Assembly (NCBI GenBank): GCA_903831575.1
Contig: CAIKYB010000017.1
Span: forward strand, 1-64,000
Source: an uncultured Bacteroidota bacterium
GTDB taxonomy: Bacteria; Bacteroidota; Bacteroidia; Chitinophagales; Chitinophagaceae
Length of the DNA: 64,000 nucleotides
Direction: 5' to 3'
Under the pieces are notes generated by a model. It made no database searches. It was not told the DNA's origin and saw only the letters and a program-made list of their open reading frames with translations. Shown here piece by piece: positions 1-8,711 of the stretch (positions are counted from its first letter, which is position 1; each line of letters begins with the position of its first letter). The position numbers and the translations under genes are program-made.

Positions 1-78
1 GCGTTGAAAGCTGGTGCATACTTTATTGAAGTGAGACAAGGTAAGGAAGTGAAGACAACGAGAGTAATGAAGTTTTAA
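1..78 (+). CDS. C-terminal end of a T9SS-sorted secreted protein (partial)
   Basis: Only the last 25 codons and the TAA stop are in the window. The tail contains GAYFIEVRQGKE followed by a basic RVMKF end. This is the usual form of a type IX secretion system type A sorting domain (a G-x-Y-x-[IV]-x-[IV] strand, a turn, then a basic last strand), which directs Bacteroidota proteins through the outer membrane and is then cleaved. The body of the protein, and so its activity, lies outside the window. The tail assignment is fairly safe; nothing can be said about the rest. Confidence 0.7.
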   Translation, partial: ALKAGAYFIEVRQGKEVKTTRVMKF

Positions 79-85
79 ACATAAC

Positions 86-111
86 TAGCCCACGGTTTAA
101 ACCGTGGGCTA
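86..111. terminator. 26-bp perfect palindrome after the T9SS-tail gene
   Basis: A perfect inverted repeat centred on TTTAAA with a GC-rich arm (AGCCCACGG) lies 7 bp after the stop codon. No long T-run follows, so it is not a classical intrinsic terminator in itself; it may stop or protect the 3' end of the transcript. A second hairpin with a T-run follows at 131-164. Confidence 0.5.
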
Positions 112-130
112 TGATAAAATCTTAAACAGT

Positions 131-164
131 AAAGGCCTGCTCCTTAATTGGAGTGGGCCTTTTT
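131..164 (+). terminator. Intrinsic terminator
   Basis: A stem AAAGGCC...GGCCTTT, extended by TGCTCC/GGAGTG across a short TTAATT loop, is followed by TTTTT. It is placed to end transcription from the left-edge gene before the oppositely oriented tmRNA. Confidence 0.7.
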
Positions 165-203
165 GTATGAAGTACATTTTTTGAGTAATGAAATAAATAA
201 ATT

Positions 204-229
204 AAAAAATCCCCGTAAGGGGATTTTTT
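204..229 (-). terminator. Terminator of the tmRNA gene
   Basis: A hairpin AATCCCC-GTAA-GGGGATT flanked by A and T runs on both sides sits directly beyond the 3' end of tmRNA on the minus strand. The T-run makes it an intrinsic terminator for ssrA, and the symmetry means it could work in both directions. Confidence 0.8.
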
Positions 230-230
230 G

Positions 231-599
231 TGGAGCTGCAGGGAATCGAACCCTGGTCCAAACATATTCGCTATAAGCTTTCTACATGTTTATTTATGCA
301 TTGGTTGTCGGAGAAAAAAAGGAGCATAACAAACCAACCTTTCTCTTAGAAGAATAATCTTAAGCAATCGTCACTTCATTCGATTGCAGCAACCTGTGTT
401 TGTTTTGAGTCGGCGGCGGAGCATGGAAACAGGTAAACCTGCCCGGCGGCCCTAATGGTTGCAAGTCTATCGACTAAGCAGCCATGGCATACGAAGTATT
501 GCCATTTAAAGTTTGAATATTCAGATTTAAGTGCTAATTATCCAACGCACTACATGCTTACACTTACAAAGATCTATGCTGTCAATACCGGTCAGCCCC
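231..599 (-). ncRNA. ssrA: Transfer-messenger RNA (tmRNA)
   Basis: On the minus strand the 5' end reads GGGGCTGACCGG, the hallmark start of tmRNA. The 3' end carries a T-arm (GGTTCGATTCC-like) and CAGCTCC-A. GGGGCTG pairs with CAGCTCC as the alanine-type acceptor stem; CCA is not encoded. The tag reading frame runs from 503 down to 474 and encodes G-N-T-S-Y-A-M-A-A then TAG, so the tag is (A)GNTSYAMAA, similar in its YAMAA/YALAA end to other Bacteroidota tags. Length is about 369 nt. The RNA rescues stalled ribosomes with SmpB and marks the nascent chain for proteolysis. An intrinsic terminator follows at 204-229. Confidence 0.95.
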
Positions 600-632
600 G
601 GGTTTTAAAATACAAATTTAATGATGTTTAAA

Positions 633-730
633 AGGTTTCAACTGTTTAATTTGTTTAAAAGCTGATGATTTTCATCATTTCTTACAACCTTTTCAACTTC
701 TGAAACCTTTGAAACCTCTATAACTTTTAC
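633..730. repeat. Degenerate GGTTTNAA-type intergenic repeat before prfC
   Basis: The gap between tmRNA and prfC contains several imperfect copies of an AAAGGTTTCAA / TTTGAAACC motif in both orientations, giving local inverted repeats. It resembles the clearer 8-bp-unit arrays elsewhere in the window (for example 59457-59528). No gene is seen here. Confidence 0.45.
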
Positions 731-731
731 C

Positions 732-739
732 TAACTTCG
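732..739 (+). promoter_or_regulatory. Putative -7 promoter element of prfC
   Basis: TAACTTCG followed by CACC matches the Bacteroidota TAnnTTTG box at 7 of 8 positions (C in place of T). It lies 11 nt before the prfC ATG, implying a very short leader. Confidence 0.45.
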
Positions 740-750
740 CACCCTGAATT

Positions 751-2337
751 ATGAAATACATCAACGAAATCAATAAGCGCAAGACCTTCGCCATCATTTC
801 TCACCCGGATGCCGGGAAAACTACATTGACTGAAAAATTCTTGTTATTCGGCGGAGCCATTCAAACAGCAGGTGCTGTAAAAAGTAATAAAATTAAAAAA
901 CACGCCACTTCCGATTTTATGGAAATCGAGCGTCAAAGAGGAATTAGTGTTGCTACTAGTGTGATGACATTTGAATACAATGGCTACTTGATTAATCTTT
1001 TAGATACTCCCGGCCATAAAGATTTCGCAGAAGATACTTATCGTACCTTGACAGCTGTTGATAGTGTTGTATTGGTGATCGATAGCGTAAATGGAGTTGA
1101 AGCCCAAACCCGTCGGCTAATGGAAGTTATCGCCATGCGGAATACACCTGTGATTGTTTTTGTAAATAAAATGGATCGCGATGGGAAAAACAGATTCGAT
1201 CTTTTGGAAGAAATAGAAAATGAATTGAAAATACAATTGCATCCAATGACTGTGCCCATTAATAGTGGTAAGGATTTTAAAGGGGTTTATGATTTGCATA
1301 AAAAAAGTTTAATATTATTTGCCGCAGGTACAAAGGCTAATGACGAAGATGTTTTGGAGATAAGTAACTTAAATGATTCTATTTTAAACGCAAAAATTGG
1401 TGAAAAAGATGCGAATACTTTAAGAGAGGATGTTGAATTGATTGATGGTGTTTATGGCGAGTTGAATATAGATGATTATTTGGCTGGTAAAACAGCGCCT
1501 GTATTTTTTGGAAGTGCAGTGAATAATTTTGGGGTAAAGGAAATGCTGGATACGTTTATCAGGATTGCCCCAACTCCAAGACCTCGCCATACAACCAAAA
1601 GAGATGTTAATCCCGAAGAAGATAAATTCAGTGGTTTTATTTTTAAGATACATGCTAATCTTGATCCTAAGCACAGGGATAGAATAGCCTTCTTGAGAGT
1701 TTGTAGCGGCAAGTTTGCAAGGAATACTTTTTATAACCATGTTAGGATGGAAAAGGAGGTTCGATTTAATAATCCTTATAGCTTTCTGGCACGACAAAAA
1801 GATGTAATCGAAGAGGCGTTTCCTGGTGATGTGGTTGGTCTTTTTGATACGGGAAATTTTAAAATTGGAGACACCTTAACAGAAGGGGAGAATTTTTATT
1901 TTACAGGAATTCCTAGTTTTTCACCTGAAATATTTAAAGAGGTAATCAATAAAGACCCATTGAAAACTAAGCAGTTAGAAAAAGGATTGATGCAGCTTAC
2001 CGATGAAGGTGTTGCTCAATTGTTTACCCAGTTTGGTGGAAACAAAAAAATAATTGGTTGTGTGGGTGAGTTGCAATTTGAGGTTATTCAATACCGCTTA
2101 CTTCAGGAATATGGGGCATCTGTTCAAATGAATAACTTGCCTTTTTACAAAGCATGTTGGCTAACAAGTAAAGATGCTAAAAAGCTAGATGATTTTACAA
2201 AATATAAGCAAGCTAATATTGCAGAAGACAAAGATGGACATCTTGTTTATCTAGCGCAAAGCGAATGGTTTTTAAATACGGAGATATCTAATAACCCCGA
2301 TATCGAATTTCATTTTACTTCGGAAATACACAAGTAA
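751..2337 (+). CDS. prfC: Peptide chain release factor 3
   Basis: This translational GTPase removes class I release factors (RF1/RF2) from the ribosome after termination. The 528-residue length is normal for RF3. G-domain motifs are complete: P-loop SHPDAGKTT (about residues 17-25), switch I QRGISV (62-67), DTPGHKDF (85-92) and NKMD (139-142). The order [13 protein letters not shown], rather than the EF-G pattern, and the later RF3-type domains ([15 protein letters not shown]) separate it from EF-G and TypA. The ATG at 751 sits just behind a promoter-like box at 732. The gene stands alone between tmRNA, also part of ribosome rescue but on the other strand, and purB, which converges on it. Confidence 0.95.
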   Translation: MKYINEINKRKTFAIISHPDAGKTTLTEKFLLFGGAIQTAGAVKSNKIKKHATSDFMEIERQRGISVATSVMTFEYNGYLINLLDTPGHKDFAEDTYRTLTAVDSVVLVIDSVNGVEAQTRRLMEVIAMRNTPVIVFVNKMDRDGKNRFDLLEEIENELKIQLHPMTVPINSGKDFKGVYDLHKKSLILFAAGTKANDEDVLEISNLNDSILNAKIGEKDANTLREDVELIDGVYGELNIDDYLAGKTAPVFFGSAVNNFGVKEMLDTFIRIAPTPRPRHTTKRDVNPEEDKFSGFIFKIHANLDPKHRDRIAFLRVCSGKFARNTFYNHVRMEKEVRFNNPYSFLARQKDVIEEAFPGDVVGLFDTGNFKIGDTLTEGENFYFTGIPSFSPEIFKEVINKDPLKTKQLEKGLMQLTDEGVAQLFTQFGGNKKIIGCVGELQFEVIQYRLLQEYGASVQMNNLPFYKACWLTSKDAKKLDDFTKYKQANIAEDKDGHLVYLAQSEWFLNTEISNNPDIEFHFTSEIHK

Positions 2338-2345
2338 GTTTCAAA

Positions 2346-2440
2346 TGTTTAAAAGGTTCAATGGGTTTAAAAAGTTGTCTTCAAGACTTAAACTCATTGA
2401 ACCTTTTGAACTTCCCAAACCTCTTAAACCTTTTAAACAC
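2346..2440. repeat. Inverted repeat between convergent prfC and purB
   Basis: A long imperfect hairpin (left arm 2351-2368, right arm 2389-2406) is built from AAAAGGTTCAATG and its complement CATTGAACCTTTT. Further TTAAACC-type copies continue to the end of purB. It can act as a bidirectional terminator for the two converging genes. It belongs to the same GGTTNAA-type intergenic repeat class as other gaps in this window. Confidence 0.55.
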
Positions 2441-3764
2441 CTGTATAATTATGCGGTGTAATCTTCTTCAACTCGTCCTTAATGACCTTTGAAACTTTAA
2501 GTTTAGCGATAAATTGATGAATGGCTTTCTTGTCGATCATAGCGCCTCTTGTAAGTTCTTTAAGTGCTTCGTAAGGCGCTGGATAATTTTCTCTTCTTAA
2601 TAAGGTTTGTATGGCTTCTGCAACAACAGCCCAATTGGCTTCCAAATCTGATTTAAGTTTCGATTCATTTAAGATCAATTTGCCTAAGCCTTTTTCCATA
2701 GATTTAATAGCTATGATGGTATGGGCCATTGGAACACCAATATTTCTTAATACGGTACTATCAGTTAAATCTCTCTGTAATCTGGATAGGGGAAGTTTTG
2801 CTGATAAATGCTCGAAAATTGTATTTGCCATTCCTAAATTGCCTTCAGCATTTTCGAAATCGATAGGATTTACTTTATGAGGCATTGCGCTACTGCCTAC
2901 TTCACCTTTTTTTGTTTTTTGTTTGAAATAATCCATGCTGACATAGCTCCAGATATCTCTTGAAAAATCAATAAGAATGTTGTTGATACGTTTGATATTG
3001 TCGAAATGTGAAGCTAATATATCATAATGTTCAATTTGAGTAGTGTATTGTTGGCGTTGTAAACCTAGTTTCTCTTCCAGGAATTCATCTGCAAATTTTA
3101 TCCAGTTATACTTCGGATAGGCTACATGGTGAGCATTAAAATTTCCTGTTGCTCCACCAAATTTTCCGGAGAAGGGGATGTAACTGAATAACTGAATTTG
3201 ATTCTCTATTCGTTCTACAAAAACCATTATTTCTTTTCCAAGTCTCGTAGGAGTAGCAGCTTGTCCATGGGTTCTTGCCAGCATGGGAATGTTCATCCAT
3301 TGTTGTGCAAGTTTGAATAAATGTTGTTGCAAATTCAAAATCGCTGGGAGGTATTCTAATTCCACCGCATCCTTCCACAACATAGGAACAGCTGTATTAT
3401 TGATGTCTTGTGATGTTAAACCAAAATGAACCCATTCTTTTTTTATTCCTAATCCCAATAAATCTGTTTTTTTCTTCAAAAAATATTCTACTGCCTTTAC
3501 ATCATGGTTCGTGATTTTTTCGATTTCTTTTATTTCCAGTGCATCTTCAATTGAAAAATTATGTGTAAGTTCTAGAAGCGCTTCTTTTTGTTTGCTTTCT
3601 AACTTGAAAAATTTCTTTTCCGCCAGAAATATAAAATAGGCGACTTCAACTTTTAACCTGTATTTCATCAAGGCGTATTCAGAAAAATAATCTTTCAAAT
3701 CCTTGGTTGCGTTTTCATAACGGCCATCAATTGGAGAGATGGAAAGTAGAGGAGAGTTATTCAT
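2433..3764 (-). CDS. purB: Adenylosuccinate lyase
   Basis: The enzyme splits fumarate from SAICAR and from adenylosuccinate in purine synthesis. The 443-residue protein begins with LLSISPIDGRY, the start typical of the E. coli-type (long) PurB subgroup. The fumarase/aspartase superfamily signature SSAMPHKVNP is at residues 291-300 with the catalytic serine loop. TSQD (117-120) and the RTHGQAATPT block (164-173) line the active site. The ATG is preceded only 4 nt upstream by a TAAATTTG promoter box, so the mRNA may be leaderless. No other purine genes are adjacent. Confidence 0.95.
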   Translation of the reverse strand: MNNSPLLSISPIDGRYENATKDLKDYFSEYALMKYRLKVEVAYFIFLAEKKFFKLESKQKEALLELTHNFSIEDALEIKEIEKITNHDVKAVEYFLKKKTDLLGLGIKKEWVHFGLTSQDINNTAVPMLWKDAVELEYLPAILNLQQHLFKLAQQWMNIPMLARTHGQAATPTRLGKEIMVFVERIENQIQLFSYIPFSGKFGGATGNFNAHHVAYPKYNWIKFADEFLEEKLGLQRQQYTTQIEHYDILASHFDNIKRINNILIDFSRDIWSYVSMDYFKQKTKKGEVGSSAMPHKVNPIDFENAEGNLGMANTIFEHLSAKLPLSRLQRDLTDSTVLRNIGVPMAHTIIAIKSMEKGLGKLILNESKLKSDLEANWAVVAEAIQTLLRRENYPAPYEALKELTRGAMIDKKAIHQFIAKLKVSKVIKDELKKITPHNYTGV

Positions 3765-3768
3765 GTTG

Positions 3769-3776
3769 CAAATTTA
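3769..3776 (-). promoter_or_regulatory. Putative -7 promoter element of purB
   Basis: On the minus strand TAAATTTG matches the TAnnTTTG consensus exactly. Only CAAC separates it from the purB ATG, which would put the transcription start at or beside the A of ATG. Confidence 0.5.
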
Positions 3777-3884
3777 AGGGGATAGGAGATAAGTTGAGTG
3801 GTTGGAAAGGGTTGAAGTGTGGTTGAATATGGTTAAAATTGGCTGACATGATTAAAATACTCAAGTATTAAAAGAATATTTAGG

Positions 3885-3892
3885 TAATTTTG
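3885..3892 (+). promoter_or_regulatory. Putative -7 promoter element of mqnA
   Basis: TAATTTTG followed by CG matches TAnnTTTG exactly and lies 20 nt before the GTG start of mqnA. Confidence 0.5.
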
Positions 3893-3912
3893 CGTCAGAA
3901 AAAATATTTGTA

Positions 3913-4662
3913 GTGAACAGGAAATTAAGGGTTGGGGCGGTTAGTTACTTAAATACTAAGCCTCTTGTTTATGGTTTTGAGCAGGGAATGATGCAAGATG
4001 AAATCGAATTAAATTTTGAATACCCATCAAAAGTGGCCGCTCAATTATTAAATGATGAGATCGATATTGGGTTGGTGCCTGTAGCAGTGATACCAAGTTT
4101 GAAAACACCTCATATCATATCGGATTATTGTATTGGAACGGAGGGGGAAGTGGCTAGTGTGTGTCTTTTTAGCGAAGTTCCTATTGATCAAATAGCCTCA
4201 ATCTGTTTAGATTATCAAAGCCGAACTTCAGTTGTATTATTGAAAATTTTACTAAAAAAATATTGGAAAATTTCACCACAGTTGATAGCTTCGACATCAG
4301 GCTATGAATCAGAAATCAAAGGTAATGTTGCTGGCCTGGTAATTGGAGATCGAGCCTTAATAAAGCGCGCTCATTCAACATATATTTATGATTTAGGTAC
4401 GGCATGGAAAGAAATGACAGGCTTGCCTTTTGTATTTGCAGTTTGGTTGTCTAACAAAGATATTCCTCAGCAATTTAAAAATGATTTCAATAATGCCACA
4501 GCCTCTGGGTTGAATCGGCTTAAAGAAGTTGCTTCAGCAATTCATTTTCCTGAATACGATTTGTATGAGTATTATACTATCAACATCAACTACGAATTCA
4601 ATAAGCAAAAAAAAGTAGCCCTGAAATTATTTTTAGAATTATTGGCCGAAAATAATTATTGA
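3913..4662 (+). CDS. mqnA: Chorismate dehydratase (futalosine pathway of menaquinone synthesis)
   Basis: MqnA removes water from chorismate to give 3-[(1-carboxyvinyl)oxy]benzoate, the first step of the futalosine route to menaquinone. The 249-residue protein has the family start LRVGAVSYLNTKPLVYGFE and the following ..DIGLVPVAVIPSL.., typical of this periplasmic-binding-protein-like fold. There is no signal peptide, so it acts in the cytoplasm. The start is GTG at 3913, just behind a TAATTTTG promoter box. No other mqn genes are in the window. Its stop is only 3 bp from the stop of the converging flippase gene. Confidence 0.9.
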   Translation: MNRKLRVGAVSYLNTKPLVYGFEQGMMQDEIELNFEYPSKVAAQLLNDEIDIGLVPVAVIPSLKTPHIISDYCIGTEGEVASVCLFSEVPIDQIASICLDYQSRTSVVLLKILLKKYWKISPQLIASTSGYESEIKGNVAGLVIGDRALIKRAHSTYIYDLGTAWKEMTGLPFVFAVWLSNKDIPQQFKNDFNNATASGLNRLKEVASAIHFPEYDLYEYYTININYEFNKQKKVALKLFLELLAENNY

Positions 4663-4665
4663 TTT

Positions 4666-6168
4666 TTATCTGCTACTTTTAAGTTTGACTCTTTTTAAAA
4701 TATTTTCCAGAATAGGTATGAAATCCGGAGAGATGCTGCGTTTATAGATTGCGGTTGCAAAGAGGATAGCAAATAATAAAGATCTTCCAATCATTCCTCC
4801 AATGCCATTTATGGAGTTAAAAGTAAAGTAGCTTATCCCATAAGCTATAACTGAAATCAAGATTACTTCAATCGTTTTAGAAGTAAATGGCTGCATCTTG
4901 AATTTTTTCCACAAGAACCAAAAACGAACAAAATTATAAATGGTAAATGATATCAAATTCGCAAACGCTGGGCCAATGATGCCATATTTTGTAGTAAGTG
5001 TATAACTTAATGGAATAATTAAAGCAGTCAACAAAAGGCTTGTCCATAGTTCAAATCTCCAGTAAGTGGAGGTCCCAATGATTTGTCCATTTACACCTGT
5101 CCCCATTTCTACAATGGTAACCATGCCTAATAAAAAAAACACTGACTTGCCCTGCAAATAATCTGGGTTTATTCCAAAATATAAAATAGCATCTGTAAAA
5201 TTAAGCCAGATACAAAAGAACATAAAGAGTGAAAAGCTGAGCAAATTGATGGATGATCTCTGATAAATCCGCTGTATTTCAGTAAGTTCTTTTTCTTTCC
5301 AAGCCCTGGAGATAATGGGAATGGTTATGGCTACGATGCTCCTAAATGGAGCCTGAAGTACAGAAACCATGTAAGCAGCTAATCCGAAAATACCCACTTT
5401 CCCAAGATTTTGTTTTGCTGCAAGGACTAGTCCATCAATACTTTGTCGAAGAACACCAACCACAATTACAATGAAGGTGAGCGACATTATGGCGAAAATC
5501 TTTTTTCTAAATTTCTTGGTAACATTACTGATTCTAAAACTAATCCACAATTGTTTGTGATGATGCAAATATAATGCGAGAATTAAAACGATGATGGCAT
5601 ATTGAAGGGAGAATAAAATAATGAAAGTTTTAAAACTGATGAAATCAAAAATCTTAAGAATAATTACGCAAGAGGTATAGAGTCTTAAAATCGTTTCTTT
5701 CAAAAGAGTGGTCATAATTCCCTTCCCGAATCCATAAGAATAGGCTTCTAATATATTATACAGCAAAACGAAAAACGCCATTGGCAAAATCCAGTAGAAA
5801 TATTGAACAAATAAAATAGAATTGGCGCTGAATTTTTTAATGATAATGGGTTCCATTAAAAAAAGTCCTAGGCAGGTTAAAATAAATCCTCCAATAGAAA
5901 CCATCAATGCTATTGAAAGTATATCATTTTTTTTAGAAGAAAGATTATCCTGATAGTAAGGGAAAAATTTAAATAAATAAGAAGTAGCACCTAAAGTAGA
6001 AAATGCAAAAATTAACTGACTTGTTTCAATCATAGCTCTGGTTAGTCCATTTTGATCAGTAGAAAACCAGTTCTTGTGTGTGAGAAAATAAGTGTTGATA
6101 GCTCCAATCAGAAAGCCAATATATATCCAACTTGTAGCTTTTAAGCTCTTTTTTCTGATTTGTGACAT
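4666..6168 (-). CDS. Polysaccharide/O-antigen flippase (MATE/Wzx-like)
   Basis: A membrane protein of about 500 residues with roughly 12-14 hydrophobic helices spread along its length. It fits the polysaccharide biosynthesis family that flips lipid-linked oligosaccharides across the inner membrane. An in-frame ATG exists at 6225, but a promoter-like box (6207-6214 on the minus strand) lies inside that extension, so the start is placed at MSQIRKKS (6168). It is divergent from the CDP-sugar gene cluster that begins at 6326 and probably exports the glycan made there. The substrate cannot be told from sequence. Confidence 0.8.
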   Translation of the reverse strand: MSQIRKKSLKATSWIYIGFLIGAINTYFLTHKNWFSTDQNGLTRAMIETSQLIFAFSTLGATSYLFKFFPYYQDNLSSKKNDILSIALMVSIGGFILTCLGLFLMEPIIIKKFSANSILFVQYFYWILPMAFFVLLYNILEAYSYGFGKGIMTTLLKETILRLYTSCVIILKIFDFISFKTFIILFSLQYAIIVLILALYLHHHKQLWISFRISNVTKKFRKKIFAIMSLTFIVIVVGVLRQSIDGLVLAAKQNLGKVGIFGLAAYMVSVLQAPFRSIVAITIPIISRAWKEKELTEIQRIYQRSSINLLSFSLFMFFCIWLNFTDAILYFGINPDYLQGKSVFFLLGMVTIVEMGTGVNGQIIGTSTYWRFELWTSLLLTALIIPLSYTLTTKYGIIGPAFANLISFTIYNFVRFWFLWKKFKMQPFTSKTIEVILISVIAYGISYFTFNSINGIGGMIGRSLLFAILFATAIYKRSISPDFIPILENILKRVKLKSSR

Positions 6169-6206
6169 GATAATGCTTGGTATAGTATGAATATCAACTA
6201 ATTTTG

Positions 6207-6214
6207 CGAAATTA
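6207..6214 (-). promoter_or_regulatory. Putative -7 promoter element of the flippase gene
   Basis: TAATTTCG on the minus strand matches TAnnTTTG at 7 of 8 positions and lies 38 nt before the ATG at 6168. It argues against translation from the upstream ATG at 6225, which it would overlap. Confidence 0.4.
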
Positions 6215-6325
6215 TTGATATTCATTTAAGTTACCGAATCCTTTCTGTATTTAGATTAATTTTATATATTTAAGCTGTTTAAAAAAAGTGTCATATTTTT
6301 AGTGATTTAAAACAATAATATACAA

Positions 6326-7102
6326 ATGAAAGTAGTCATTTTTGCTGGAGGATTAGGGACAAGAATTTCTGAGGAAACTGATATAAGGCCAAAGCCAATG
6401 GTTGAGATTGGAGGGAAACCTATTTTATGGCATATCATGAAAATGTATAGTCACTATGGGTTTAATGATTTTGTGATTTGTTTGGGATATAAAGGCTATG
6501 TAATTAAAGAGTATTTCATGAATTATTTTTTGCATAATTCAGATATATCAATTGATCTTGGGAACAACAAAATGGAAATACTAGGAACAAAGTCTGATAA
6601 TTTCAAAGTTACTTTGGTTGATACAGGGTTGAATACCAAAACAGCAGGTCGTCTTCAGCAAATAAAAAAATATGTTGGCACTGAAACTTTTATGCTTACT
6701 TATGGAGATGGAGTGTGTGATGTCGATATAAGTAAACTTTTAGAATTTCATAAATCTCATCAAAAAATCGCAACGGTAACAGCAATACAACTAGATGCTC
6801 GTTTTGGTGGAATGGATATGTCAAATACAGGACAAGTGTTATCATTTAAAGAAAAATCAAAAGACGAAGGGAAATGGATTAATGGAGGATTTTTTGTATT
6901 AAATGCGGAAGTATTTGATGTATTAGAGGGAGACATGAGTAATATGATGTGGGAAGATGAGCCATTAGAAAAACTTACAAAATCAGGAGAATTGGTGGCC
7001 TATCAATATGATGGATTCTGGAAATGTATGGATGCTTTGAGAGATAAAATTGAATTAGAAGAACTCTGGCAATCAGGTCAGGCAAAATGGAAAAAGTGGT
7101 AA
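6326..7102 (+). CDS. rfbF: Glucose-1-phosphate cytidylyltransferase
   Basis: The enzyme joins CTP and glucose-1-phosphate to give CDP-glucose, the entry to CDP-deoxysugars. The 258-residue protein has the nucleotidyltransferase start VVIFAGGLGTR, then RPKPMVEIGGKPILWHIMK, diagnostic for RfbF rather than the dTDP enzyme RfbA. Later blocks (LTYGDGVCDVDI, GGFFVLN, WEDEPLE) also agree. It is the first gene of a tight plus-strand run; its 3' end overlaps rfbG by 16 bp, implying coupled translation. Confidence 0.93.
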   Translation: MKVVIFAGGLGTRISEETDIRPKPMVEIGGKPILWHIMKMYSHYGFNDFVICLGYKGYVIKEYFMNYFLHNSDISIDLGNNKMEILGTKSDNFKVTLVDTGLNTKTAGRLQQIKKYVGTETFMLTYGDGVCDVDISKLLEFHKSHQKIATVTAIQLDARFGGMDMSNTGQVLSFKEKSKDEGKWINGGFFVLNAEVFDVLEGDMSNMMWEDEPLEKLTKSGELVAYQYDGFWKCMDALRDKIELEELWQSGQAKWKKW

Positions 7103-8169
7103 ATAAAGGTCAGCTCACATCTTACTATAAAGGAAAGAAAGTTTTCTTGACAGGTCATACTGGATTTAAGGGGGCATGGTTGGCCCTATGGCTTAAACAG
7201 CTAGGAGCTATCGTTAAGGGGTATTCGCTTGATCCTGAACAAGATGGTTGTCTTTTTAATTTGATCAAGGATGCTGTAGATATAGAAAATGTTATAGCTG
7301 ACATAAGAAATAAAGAAAAATTAACTCAGGAAGTTTCATCATTCAATCCTGATTTCATCTTTCATTTAGCTGCCCAGCCTTTGGTTAGGAGAAGTTATAA
7401 AATTCCATCCGAAACATTTGAAGTCAATGTTGTTGGCACCTCCAATTTATTAGAGGCTGCTTTATCTCTCCATAAAAAATGTACTGTTGTGGTGATTACA
7501 ACAGATAAGGTTTATGAAAATAAAGAGATTGATGTTTTGTATAATGAAAATGATATATTAGGAGGTTATGATCCTTATAGTGCTAGTAAAGCTTGTGCAG
7601 AAATAGTAGTTAATTCTTTCCGTAATTCGTTTTTTAATCTTGATAAAATCAAACAACATCAAAAAGGAATTGCTAGTGTTAGGGCAGGAAATGTAATCGG
7701 AGGAGGAGATTTTAGTGAAGACAGAATTATTCCAGATATTGTCAGGTCATTACAGAATAACATTTGCATTGATGTTAGAAATCCAATTGCTATTCGACCA
7801 TGGCAGCATGTTTTGGAGCCTTTAGGAGGATATTTATTGGTAGGAGGACTAATGAATGATAATCCATTAAAATATAGTGGGGCTTATAATTTTGGCCCTC
7901 ATCCTAATGATCACCTTACAGTAAAAGAATTAGTAGAACTTGCTATACATTCATGGGGAGAAGGAAGATGGAATGATACATCAGATTCTAGTCAACCACA
8001 TGAAGCTGGGTTACTTAAATTAGATATTAATAAAGCAAAAATGGTTTTGAACTGGGAGCCAAAACTTAATGCAGAACAAGCCATAAATTGGACAATTGAT
8101 TGGTATAAGCAGCAAAATGCAATCAGTGAATTTACAATTCAGCAAATAAATAATTATATGAATTTATGA
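7087..8169 (+). CDS. rfbG: CDP-glucose 4,6-dehydratase
   Basis: This extended short-chain dehydrogenase converts CDP-glucose to CDP-4-keto-6-deoxyglucose. The NAD-binding motif GHTGFKGAWLALWL near residue 22 is characteristic of RfbG. TTDKVYENKE and the catalytic YSASKACAE (YxxxK) follow. Length 360 residues is normal. It starts inside the end of rfbF and overlaps the next gene by 4 bp (ATGA), so the genes form one operon. With rfbF it fixes the sugar carrier as CDP; the later enzymes decide the final sugar. Confidence 0.93.
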   Translation: MEKVVNKGQLTSYYKGKKVFLTGHTGFKGAWLALWLKQLGAIVKGYSLDPEQDGCLFNLIKDAVDIENVIADIRNKEKLTQEVSSFNPDFIFHLAAQPLVRRSYKIPSETFEVNVVGTSNLLEAALSLHKKCTVVVITTDKVYENKEIDVLYNENDILGGYDPYSASKACAEIVVNSFRNSFFNLDKIKQHQKGIASVRAGNVIGGGDFSEDRIIPDIVRSLQNNICIDVRNPIAIRPWQHVLEPLGGYLLVGGLMNDNPLKYSGAYNFGPHPNDHLTVKELVELAIHSWGEGRWNDTSDSSQPHEAGLLKLDINKAKMVLNWEPKLNAEQAINWTIDWYKQQNAISEFTIQQINNYMNL

Positions 8170-8711
8170 CATTTGCAGAAACATCATTAAAAGGTAGTTA
8201 TTTGATCAATTTGAAGCCAATTGGAGATGAAAGGGGCTGGTTTGTCAGAACATTCTGTAAAAATGAATTTAAGAAAATTGGACATGTTAAAGAGTGGGTT
8301 CAAATGAATCATTCGTTTACTTCTATAGCTGGAACCGTAAGGGGAATGCATTTTCAAAAATCGCCACATCAAGAAATAAAAATGGTAAGGTGTATTTCAG
8401 GTGCGATTTTTGACATTATTGTTGATATCAGAAAAGGGTCTCCTAGTTTTTTACAATGTTTTGGAGTTGAACTTTCTGCAGCCAATAATAAAATGATATA
8501 CATACCGGAAGGTTTTGCTCATGGGTTTCAAACTTTGACTGAAAATTGTGAATTGATATATCATCATTCTGCATTTTATGAGCCAAGTGCGGAAGGGGGG
8601 TTGAATATTTACGATCCTAAGATAAATATTAAATGGCCTACAGAAATAGCTGTAGTATCCGAAAGAGATAAATCGCATGAATTTTTAACTGATAACTTTA
8701 AAGGAATATAA
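8166..8711 (+). CDS. dTDP-4-dehydrorhamnose 3,5-epimerase family protein
   Basis: A 181-residue RmlC-type cupin. It has the family blocks DERGWFVRTFC, the histidine-bearing GTVRGMHFQKSPHQEIKMVR, and PEGFAHGFQTL. RmlC enzymes invert C3 and/or C5 of 4-keto-6-deoxy sugars. Because it overlaps rfbG by 4 bp and the next gene by 1 bp, its substrate here is inferred to be the CDP-4-keto-6-deoxyhexose made by rfbFG, not a dTDP-sugar. No rmlA, rmlB or rmlD is present. Whether it epimerises one or two positions cannot be read from sequence. Confidence 0.85.
   Translation: MTFAETSLKGSYLINLKPIGDERGWFVRTFCKNEFKKIGHVKEWVQMNHSFTSIAGTVRGMHFQKSPHQEIKMVRCISGAIFDIIVDIRKGSPSFLQCFGVELSAANNKMIYIPEGFAHGFQTLTENCELIYHHSAFYEPSAEGGLNIYDPKINIKWPTEIAVVSERDKSHEFLTDNFKGI

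Noticed and set aside
6169-6225. Upstream ATG for the flippase
   Set aside because: A TAATTTCG promoter-like box lies inside this stretch and the family-like sequence starts at MSQIRKKS.
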